Shown here: positions 15,334 through 24,998 of the stretch, piece by piece
Position numbering within the stretch: position 1 is the first letter of the stretch
Layout: each line of letters opens with the position of its first letter
From: Pseudomonadota bacterium
GTDB lineage: Bacteria > Pseudomonadota > Alphaproteobacteria > Rs-D84
Assembly (NCBI GenBank): GCA_023402015.1
Contig: JAEXCU010000015.1
Coordinates: 67,912 to 131,911 of the forward strand
DNA length: 64,000 nucleotides
Reading direction: 5' to 3'
Notes under the pieces: model-generated
Database searches by the model: none
Seen by the model: the letters and a program-made list of their open reading frames with translations, nothing else
What the model was told of the DNA's origin: nothing
Program-made: the position numbers and the translations under genes

Positions 15334-16458
15334 AAACAAACCTCTAGTATTGGTCTTGAACCGCCCCTCCGTTTCCCAGAGTTTGAGGGAGAATATACAA
15401 AATTTAAGCTAGGTGACATATGCATTAAGGTTCAACGCAAAAATCAAGATTCTGATGCGCCTATCATGATGTTATCTGCAGGAACAGGATTCATAATGCA
15501 ATCAGAAAAGTATTCCAGAGATAATGCTGGGCAAAGCCTTGCAAAATACACTATCTTGAAGCGTACTGAACTGGCCTACAATCACGGGGCTTCAAAGCAA
15601 AAACCATTTGGATGCTGCTATATGCTAACAGAAGAAAAAGCGAGGGTTCCATATGTATACCACTGCTTTTCGATCCAAAATAATACCCCACAATATATAG
15701 CCATATTACTTAATAATCAACGTATAGAAAGACAACTGAAAAAGCTAGTTTCTTCAAGTGTTAGAATGGACGGTTTATTGAATATTTCTTTTGATGATTA
15801 TATGACTGTTGACCTATATTTACCCGACATTTCTGAACAACAAAAGATTGCGGACTTCCTGTCCCTGGTTGATGAAAGAATTGAAAAACAGCGGCAGCTG
15901 GTCGATGCCCTGAAGAAGTATAAAAGAGGAGCTTTATCAAGAGTTTTTAACGATGTTTTGAAAACCGTAAAATTATCGGATATTTCTAATTTTATTTCTT
16001 CCGTAAGGACATTGTCTACAATATTAAATAGCAATAAGGGAATTTATCCTGTTTACGATGCGGCTGGTATAGCTGGATATATTGACCATTATGATATTGA
16101 TTCTGACTATATAACAATAGTTAAAGATGGATCGGGAGTGGGCCGCTTGCAAAAATGTGATAAAAAATCTAGTTTTATTGGAACTCTGGGAGCATTGGTT
16201 GCGAAAAATTGTACTACAGATTTTTTATATGCAGTTCTGCAAACAATAAATTTTTCTAAATTTGTTACAGGAATGGCTATTCCTCATATTTATTACAGGG
16301 ACTATAAAAGCACTCTACTTCCATTTCCTAGTGAAGAAAAGCGACATTTTATATCGCAATTATTTAAAGAATTTGATATTCACATAGAAAATGAAACCCA
16401 AAAATTAAACAATATACTGACATATAAACAAGGATTGCTCCAGCAGATGTTTATATAA
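15334..16458 (+). pseudogene. hsdS: silent hsdS cassette (complete body without its own start)
   Basis: The frame is open from 15334 (just after a TAA) to 16458, about 374 codons, starting KQTSSIGLE and continuing PPLRFPEFEGEYTKFKLGDI, a normal HsdS beginning. The active gene's leader (MTNNAKSQILSKNV) and an SD are missing. Two target-recognition regions flank a conserved helix (EQQKIADFLSLVDERIEKQ, near 15834) and the end reads KQGLLQQMFI, as in the active gene. It is tail-to-tail with the active hsdS, overlapping it by 8 bp. It would be expressed only after inversion. A shorter product from ATG 15466 is possible but would lack much of the first recognition domain. Confidence 0.85.
15341..15360 (+). 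repeat. left inversion repeat
   Basis: CCTCTAGTATTGGTCTTGAA; perfect inverse copy at 17576-17595. Confidence 0.9.
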
Positions 16459-17638
16459 ACATTTTTTGTAAAAGTCCTTGTTTTTGAGTATTCAATCTCT
16501 CTAATACATCATTTTCTGTTGTTATTTTTTTATCTAAAATAGCAAATATTTTTGCAATGTTATCTTGCATCTCTTTGGTCGGTAATTTTATGAGCATATC
16601 ACTTAACGTGGAAAGAACAATATATGGAGTATTACCGGCTTTTTTTTCAGCATCTATTCGTGGGTGCAAATTTGCTTGCAAATAGTAATAAATATACATT
16701 ATATTTTCTTGAAAACTATCCAATACATAGGTTCTTTGATAAGCATTAAATTTTCCACAATAATGGTGGATGTAACCAACATTAGCTCCGTTACCAGAAA
16801 TTAGTAATGCATCCGTGTCAAATGCATAAGTATCTATTTCAAAATATTCTCTGGCACATGTATAAAAACGATATTTCCCTCCCACAACCATTGCATTTGC
16901 GTCTAATTTACCTGTTGTGATATTACAAATTTCACCTAATGTTAATGTGTTATTTGAAGATATTTTATTAAAAAAGGCGGATAACAACCCTCTTTTATAC
17001 TTCTTTAAGCTCTCAACCAACTGTCGCTGTTTTTCGATGCGCTGGTCAATAAGAGAGAGGAAATTAGCAATTTTTTGTTGTTCTTCTATGTTTGGACTTA
17101 AAAAATGAGTGGTGGCAAAAAAATCATCTGTTGGTACATTAAGTAGACCATGATTTCTAGCTCCTTCAGCTGAAATAAAGTAGATTTGACGATACCATTT
17201 TAATGAATCAAAATAATGTCTTATATAATCGGAGCAATGTTTTTTTAAAGAAAAACAAATGTAGAGAGTCGACAATGCTCCCATTTCGTATCGTTCTAAT
17301 CTTTTTATTGATCCAAAATCATAACCATTCGAATAACTTTTATTGTATGCAAATTCTCCATTTTTTAGAAGATAATATCCAGACATATCTTTACTAGATA
17401 CTTTTTTATTAAAGAATGTAACTTGGTCAACTAATCCATCTTTAGATGATATTGTTAAAGGCAAATCAGTTTGATTTTTATTATTTTTTCTCGTTACTCT
17501 TAACGTTAAATCAGACAGTTTTTCTGTAATCCATGGATCACTATACGACGAAAATCGTAGTGCAGGAACTTTACCTTCAAGACCAATACTAGAGGATACA
17601 TTTTTTGATAAAATTTGGCTTTTTGCATTATTTGTCAT
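16451..17638 (-). CDS. hsdS: type I restriction-modification specificity subunit (expressed copy)
   Basis: 395 aa. Two target-recognition domains (about residues 25-165 and 215-345) are separated by the conserved helical spacer EEQQKIANFLSLIDQRIEKQ (about 175-195) and closed by a second conserved helix (AKIFAILDKKI, then LNTQKQGLLQKMFI). HsdS chooses the split DNA sequence that HsdM methylates and HsdR restricts. The start lies 3 bp after the hsdM stop. The 20-bp repeat at codons about 15-21 is the predicted crossover point for exchange with the silent copy. The base composition is markedly A+T rich. Confidence 0.93.
   Translation of the reverse strand: MTNNAKSQILSKNVSSSIGLEGKVPALRFSSYSDPWITEKLSDLTLRVTRKNNKNQTDLPLTISSKDGLVDQVTFFNKKVSSKDMSGYYLLKNGEFAYNKSYSNGYDFGSIKRLERYEMGALSTLYICFSLKKHCSDYIRHYFDSLKWYRQIYFISAEGARNHGLLNVPTDDFFATTHFLSPNIEEQQKIANFLSLIDQRIEKQRQLVESLKKYKRGLLSAFFNKISSNNTLTLGEICNITTGKLDANAMVVGGKYRFYTCAREYFEIDTYAFDTDALLISGNGANVGYIHHYCGKFNAYQRTYVLDSFQENIMYIYYYLQANLHPRIDAEKKAGNTPYIVLSTLSDMLIKLPTKEMQDNIAKIFAILDKKITTENDVLERLNTQKQGLLQKMFI
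17576..17595 (-). repeat. right inversion repeat
   Basis: Inverse copy of 15341-15360, inside the 5' end of the expressed hsdS. Confidence 0.9.
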
Positions 17639-17641
17639 GGC

Positions 17642-19216
17642 TTAGTTCTCCATGTCAAAAGGGAAATCTAACCCCAGTTCATCAAAGTATGGCTTCAATT
17701 TCGCGTTGATTTCCTTGATATCTGAATTTAGCTTTTTGATTTCTGCAGAAGTAGCGTTCAAATCGATAGGCTCTTCCTCCTCAAATGTGTCCACGTAGCG
17801 GGGAATATTCAGGTTAAAACCATTTTCAGCAATCTCTACCATTGTCGCAACATGTGCATACTTTTCGACATCCTGGCGTTTGACATAAGTATCCACAATT
17901 TTATCAATGTCGCAGTCACGCAGGATATTTTGGTTCTTGCCTGGTTCAAATTCCTTGGACGCGTCAATAAACAAAATATTGTCTTTGTTACCGTTACGGT
18001 TCTTTTTCAGCACCAATACGCAGACAGGGATCCCCGTTCCAAAGAACAAATTGGCAGGCAGGCCAATAACGGCATCCAACAGGTTCAATTTTTCGATCAA
18101 GTATTTACGAATAGTTTCTTCTGCGGCACCGCGGAAAAGCACCCCATGGGGCAGCAATACAGCAATGCGACCATCTTCGTCCATATGGTGAACCATATGT
18201 TGCACAAACGCAAAATCTGCCTTGCTTTTTGGGGCAAGTTTGCCATATTCGCTGAAACGTTCGTCTTCTAGGAACTTATCATCAGCAGACCAGTTTGCAG
18301 AGTATGGCGGGTTTGCAACTTGGATTCGATACTGTTTGTCATTAGCAAGTTCTGTAAAGAAGTCATGTTCCAAGGTGTCGCCATTGTATATTTCAAAATT
18401 ACGGTACGGAATACCGCGCAAAATCATATTCATGCGAGCCAGATTATAGGTGGTAGAAGTCAATTCTTGGCCATAATAATTACGCACATTTACATACTTT
18501 TTCAGCCGTAACAGCAATGAGCCAGAACCACAAGTCGGGTCGGCAGCCGCTTTAACATCGGTCAATCCATAACACGCCAAGCGGCACAATAATTCAGCCG
18601 GTCCCGATGGCGTATAAAACTCTCCGGCTTTTTTGCCGGCAGTGGCGGCAAACTGACCAATCAGATATTCGTACGCATTACCAAGAACATCAATCTTTGT
18701 ATCTTCTACACTAAAGTCAATCTCATCCAAAGCTGCGATTATCTTGGCCATAACTGCAGAACGGTCTTTGACAGTATGCCCCAGTTTTGTGGAATCCAAC
18801 TGCATATCAGAGAACAGATCTTCAAAATCGTCTTGCGATGCATTGCCGATCGTGGATTCCATTAAGCTGTTGATGGCAGTCTGCAAGAATTCAATGTCAA
18901 ACGAACGGTTTTCAACCATTGCAACTAAATTGCGAAATAGATATTGAGGCTCAATAACAAATCCCAAATCGTTTAATGCTTCTTCTATTATTGCCACCTT
19001 GTACTCAGGATTTTCCCAGGCCTGTTCATAAGACATCGCATCGTCTTTTAGAATCTTGGTCATATATTTTTCCGTGCGGTCAGATAGATAATAATAGAAA
19101 ATCATGCCAAGAATATAATTCTTGAATTCATAGGCTTCCATATTACCCCGCAGGGCATTTGCCATATTCCACAATTTATTACACAGTGTTTTCTGATGCG
19201 CTTGAATATCGTCCAT
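17642..19216 (-). CDS. hsdM: type I restriction-modification methyltransferase subunit
   Basis: 524 aa. An N-terminal HsdM helical domain (LWNMANALRGNMEAYEFKNY) is followed by the N6-adenine methyltransferase domain: GEFYTPSGPAELLCRL (199-213), motif I DPTCGSGSLLLR (226-237) for S-adenosylmethionine, and motif IV NPPY (302-305) for the target adenine. It acts as a 2:1 complex with HsdS. It lies between hsdR (16-bp gap) and hsdS (3-bp gap) in one operon. Length is normal for the family. Confidence 0.95.
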   Translation of the reverse strand: MDDIQAHQKTLCNKLWNMANALRGNMEAYEFKNYILGMIFYYYLSDRTEKYMTKILKDDAMSYEQAWENPEYKVAIIEEALNDLGFVIEPQYLFRNLVAMVENRSFDIEFLQTAINSLMESTIGNASQDDFEDLFSDMQLDSTKLGHTVKDRSAVMAKIIAALDEIDFSVEDTKIDVLGNAYEYLIGQFAATAGKKAGEFYTPSGPAELLCRLACYGLTDVKAAADPTCGSGSLLLRLKKYVNVRNYYGQELTSTTYNLARMNMILRGIPYRNFEIYNGDTLEHDFFTELANDKQYRIQVANPPYSANWSADDKFLEDERFSEYGKLAPKSKADFAFVQHMVHHMDEDGRIAVLLPHGVLFRGAAEETIRKYLIEKLNLLDAVIGLPANLFFGTGIPVCVLVLKKNRNGNKDNILFIDASKEFEPGKNQNILRDCDIDKIVDTYVKRQDVEKYAHVATMVEIAENGFNLNIPRYVDTFEEEEPIDLNATSAEIKKLNSDIKEINAKLKPYFDELGLDFPFDMEN

Positions 19217-19232
19217 TTCCTGAATCCTTTAA

Positions 19233-22031
<2,799 letters not shown>

Positions 22032-22153
22032 AAATTGTCTCCTTATATCAAAACAATACCTGTTTATAAGAAAAAAATCAATAAAGTAATCATATAGAAA
22101 TCTGTTATGTAAATGAACACTATTATTGTGTTGAAATAACTTGACTTATACCC

Positions 22154-22186
22154 CTTTGTAAGCAGTAATTGCGTGAGCTTACAAAG
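22154..22186 (+). promoter_or_regulatory. inverted repeat covering the SD of the DUF5681 gene
   Basis: CTTTGTAAGC (22154-22163) is perfectly complementary to GCTTACAAAG (22177-22186) with a 13-nt loop. The 3' arm overlaps the SD AAAGGAG (22183-22189), so the hairpin could hide the ribosome site; the same repeat could be a protein-binding operator between the divergent hsdR and DUF5681 genes. Confidence 0.5.
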
Positions 22187-22194
22187 GAGTAATT

Positions 22195-22398
22195 ATGGGG
22201 TATAAAAATCCGCCGGTGGAATATCGGTTTCGACCGGGGCAATCGGGTAATCCATACGGGCGAATGGGACGCCGTGTGTCCGAGCATGAGCGGCAATGCC
22301 TGCTGCGTATGATGGTGGATGCGATATGTGATTATCGGCCGAAAAACAACACACGTTTACGCAAAATTATGGGGATATTACATGAAGCAATTGAATAG
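22195..22398 (+). CDS. DUF5681-like small protein
   Basis: 67 aa. The N-terminus reads YKNPPVEYRFRPGQSGNPYG, the hallmark of DUF5681 domains found beside phage and transposon genes in alphaproteobacteria. The remainder is a short basic helical region. Its role is unknown; it is probably a DNA-binding accessory factor of the recombinase. The ATG follows AAAGGAG. It overlaps the recombinase start by 17 bp, indicating translational coupling. Confidence 0.7.
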   Translation: MGYKNPPVEYRFRPGQSGNPYGRMGRRVSEHERQCLLRMMVDAICDYRPKNNTRLRKIMGILHEAIE

Positions 22399-24376
22399 TA
22401 TCCCGACCAATTTCTCGGATCTGCAAAAGATGCCTAAAGCCGCCCGTGTCGCCCTGTGGGCGCGATATGTGCCGCACCCGTTCGCGGGCCAAAATAAGGC
22501 CCTGTGGTACTATATTCAATGTGAGCAAATGGGGGTGCGCATACTGCCGAAACATATGATTAAATTGCGTAAGTACAGGGATAATCCAGCCGATTGTATA
22601 ACACGGGTTTATAAAACCAAATATCGCCTGGCGCCCGGCACGATTATAACCAAATCTTTTCGTGGTGTTGCGCATCGCGTGATGGTCTGTGACGATGGCA
22701 TGCTTGAATATAACGGCCAGAAATTCAGAACTTTGTCCGGTGTGGCAAGCATTATTGCAGGGATAAAAATATCCGGCTCCGACTTCTTTGGATTTAGCAA
22801 AAGGAAAAAGAATGCCGAAATTACGTGCGCGATTTACACGCGAAAATCAACCGAGCATGGTTTGGAATTAGAGTTTAATTCACTGCAAAACCAAGAAGAG
22901 GCATGCAAGGCGTATATTGCATCCCAATCATTTAATGGATGGGAGTATTATAAAACATATACCGATGCGGCTATATCGGGCGGCACAATGTCGCGCCCCG
23001 CATTACAGCAAATGTTGGACGACATGTCGCGTGGCCTTATAAATGTGGTTGTTGTATACAAGGTTGATTACCTGTCGCGGTCTATTCTGGATTTTCACAG
23101 TATGATGAAATACTTTGAAAAATATAATGCCAATTTTGTATCCATTACCCAGTCGTTTGATACATCAAATTCTATGGGAAAATTGACACTGAATATGCTG
23201 CTGTCATTTGCCCAGTTTGAGCGCGAAGTAGCATCCGAACGTGTGCGCGATAAAATTCGTGCCAGCAAGGCTAAGGGAATGTGGCTGGGCGGTGCGCCAC
23301 GTTTGGGATATGATTTGCAAGATAAAAAGTTGATTGTAAATGAACAAGAGGCAGAACAAATCCGGGATTTATTTAACACATACCTGCGTCTGGGCAGTGT
23401 GTCGGCCCTGATTGAATATGCGGCAGATAAAAATATATGTAATAAGCAATGGAGGTCAAAACGCGGTGCCATATGGGGAGGACGGGAACTCACCAAACAT
23501 TCGCTGCATCGCATTTTGCGAGACAAGATTTATATCGGAATGATAGAAAGCAATGTTACCAATATCTGCGCCCCGGGTGAGCATCAGGCAATTGTTGATA
23601 TCGATACATTTAATCGTGTGCAGGAAATGCTGGCCAAAAATGACAACGATAAGACTGCGCGCGGCGGTTCGCCAAACCTGATTACGGGAAAGTTATTCAA
23701 TGCGGCGGGCGTAAAATTTACCAATCAGCGTACCTGTGGCGTGGGCAAGGTAACAAAATATTATTACGCCACACGGGGATTTTATCTGCCGGCACCGGAA
23801 TTGGATGCGATTGTTGCGCGTGCCATAAATGACTTTATGGACTCCGATATGTCAAACCTTGGCGATAGTGTTGCAACAATGCTGAAGCGTATTGATATGC
23901 ACGCCATGGAGTATGATGCGCGGCGTAAATTCATTCGCACAATGATACGCAAGGTCGTGTACACTGAAAATCAAATAATGATATTTATAAACCCCAGTGC
24001 CGGCGAATTACCAAAATATACGGGCGAAACGTTTAATCAAAAATCCAACCCTATGGAATATACGACGGACGCCGATGGTGTAATTATAAAATGCCCGGTA
24101 TTTTTGAAAAAGCACAGCAAGACAAACTCACTGCTACACATCGTTGATAACAACCATTTAATCGTGCGTGCTTTTGCCACGGCGTTTCACTATCGTGATG
24201 TGTACGAGCGTGGGCGCACCGTCCCAGAAATAGCAACAGATGAACACGCATCAGAAACAACTGTGCGGCGATATCTGAAACTGGCGTATATCAATCCGCA
24301 AATGATAAATGATATTTTAGATGCAAAAACGCCGTATCGTGTGGACGACCTGTTCCACATATCGCCAATGTTTTGA
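22382..24376 (+). CDS. DUF2924 - large serine recombinase fusion
   Basis: 664 aa from ATG 22382. Residues about 1-135 match DUF2924 (ARVALWARYVPHPFAGQNKA, then LAPGTIITKSFRGVAHRVMV and FFGFSKRKK). Then comes a large serine recombinase: resolvase domain with the nucleophile Ser in IYTRKSTEHG, DAAISGGTMSRPALQQML, VVYKVDYLSRS, and QFEREVASERVRDKI; a recombinase domain (GGAPRLGYDL); and a zinc-ribbon-like segment with only one visible Cys (QRTCGVGKV). In related loci DUF2924 and the recombinase are normally separate genes. The C-terminal tail has a helix-turn-helix look (GRTVPEIATDEHASETTVRRYL). It is the likely integrase of a mobile unit. Confidence 0.85.
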   Translation: MKQLNSIPTNFSDLQKMPKAARVALWARYVPHPFAGQNKALWYYIQCEQMGVRILPKHMIKLRKYRDNPADCITRVYKTKYRLAPGTIITKSFRGVAHRVMVCDDGMLEYNGQKFRTLSGVASIIAGIKISGSDFFGFSKRKKNAEITCAIYTRKSTEHGLELEFNSLQNQEEACKAYIASQSFNGWEYYKTYTDAAISGGTMSRPALQQMLDDMSRGLINVVVVYKVDYLSRSILDFHSMMKYFEKYNANFVSITQSFDTSNSMGKLTLNMLLSFAQFEREVASERVRDKIRASKAKGMWLGGAPRLGYDLQDKKLIVNEQEAEQIRDLFNTYLRLGSVSALIEYAADKNICNKQWRSKRGAIWGGRELTKHSLHRILRDKIYIGMIESNVTNICAPGEHQAIVDIDTFNRVQEMLAKNDNDKTARGGSPNLITGKLFNAAGVKFTNQRTCGVGKVTKYYYATRGFYLPAPELDAIVARAINDFMDSDMSNLGDSVATMLKRIDMHAMEYDARRKFIRTMIRKVVYTENQIMIFINPSAGELPKYTGETFNQKSNPMEYTTDADGVIIKCPVFLKKHSKTNSLLHIVDNNHLIVRAFATAFHYRDVYERGRTVPEIATDEHASETTVRRYLKLAYINPQMINDILDAKTPYRVDDLFHISPMF

Positions 24377-24393
24377 CACATTCCGCCACTATA

Positions 24394-24426
24394 AAAATCG
24401 GGGTTGTATGTAACCCCGATTGTTTT
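24394..24426 (+). terminator. terminator after the serine recombinase
   Basis: ATCGGGGTT pairs with AACCCCGAT around GTATGT, followed by TGTTTTT. A second hairpin, ACCCCG/CGGGGT, lies at about 24477-24505. Confidence 0.8.
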
Positions 24427-24548
24427 TGCGGTTTGGCACCTGGTGCTACTACATACAAAATAAGAAAACAAAAAATACCCCGAAATTTGCGCGGAATTCC
24501 GGGGTGTTAAAATCACAATTAAACCATAGTGATTTCAATAAAATATCG

Positions 24549-24622
24549 TGGTTGGGGCGCACGGATTCGAACCATGATAAAGAGAACCAAAATCTCTTGT
24601 CCTACCATTAGACGACACCCCA
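24549..24622 (-). tRNA. tRNA-Gln (anticodon TTG)
   Basis: 74 nt including an encoded CCA. Acceptor TGGGGTG pairs with CGCCCCA, the anticodon stem AGAGA/TCTCT holds loop TTTTGGT with anticodon TTG, and the T-arm has GGTTCGAATCC. Its 3' end (24549-24568) is repeated at 13818-13837, which suggests it is an integration target. Confidence 0.95.
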
Positions 24623-24691
24623 AAAGCATCACCGATTATAAATACTTTTAACATTTTTGCAATAATAAAATAAACGTTGTGCAATTTCTGA

Positions 24692-24720
24692 TTTACTTTT
24701 TGTCCTTTTATCAATATAAT
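24692..24720 (+). promoter_or_regulatory. promoter of structured leader C
   Basis: TTTACT (24692-24697), a 17-bp spacer and TATAAT (24715-24720). The predicted start of transcription, about 24727, again coincides with a small hairpin. Confidence 0.6.
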
Positions 24721-24726
24721 ATATAA

Positions 24727-24998
24727 CGAATCCATAGGGATTGTGGGTTCGGGCTGTCGTAAGCCTTACATTAAAGCAATATGCCGCTGCATATTGAATC
24801 CGCATGGGTATAAGGGCGGTGCTTTGGGCACCTTTTCTTATATCAACCCCGCACTGCCAGCCAGGTCGGGGAGCCGCCTGCATATAAAACAGGGTATCTT
24901 CCCGAAAGCAGTGCGGAATCATTCTTTAATGTTGATTTACGAACTCCCCGGCCGCCATTTCCTGTGGCGGTTTTTAATTCTGTGTATGGGGTGTGCCT
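24727..24998 (+). ncRNA. structured 5' leader C, candidate riboswitch or attenuator
   Basis: About 270 nt with dense base pairing. A 5' hairpin AATCC/GGATT (24729-24742); P1 TCGTAA (24757-24762) with TTACGA (24937-24942); P2 ACATTAAAG (24768-24776) with CTTTAATGT (24924-24932); hairpin CAATATG/CATATTG (24777-24796); hairpin GGTGC/GCACC near 24818-24832; P4 CCGCACTGC (24849-24857) with GCAGTGCGG (24908-24916). Inside P4, CGGGGAG (24867-24873) can pair with CTTCCCG (24898-24904) or alternatively with CTCCCCG (24944-24950), which adjoins the terminator CCGCCA (24952-24957)/TGGCGG (24965-24970) plus five T. The start codon is 24 bp further on. It does not match SRP RNA, RNase P RNA or tmRNA signatures. 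Confidence 0.6.

Larger units (their letters stand above)
15341..17595. other. predicted invertible segment carrying both hsdS genes
   Basis: Bounded by the 20-bp perfect inverted repeat CCTCTAGTATTGGTCTTGAA, at 15341-15360 (+) and 17576-17595 (-). In both genes the repeat is read in the same frame (SSIGLE in the protein), so inversion would join the active gene's start to the silent body without a frameshift. Weaker inverted homology inside the genes (the QQKIAxFLSL region, roughly three quarters identical, with AAGAAGTATAAAAGAGG shared) could also permit half-gene exchange. Confidence 0.8.

Noticed and set aside
24727..24998. Leader C as SRP RNA, tmRNA or RNase P RNA
   Set aside because: It contains CCAGGTC followed by a G-rich stretch, which recalls the SRP tip, but the GGAA-type tetraloop and GAAGCAGC are absent. 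No tmRNA tag or T-loop and none of the RNase P core motifs are present.
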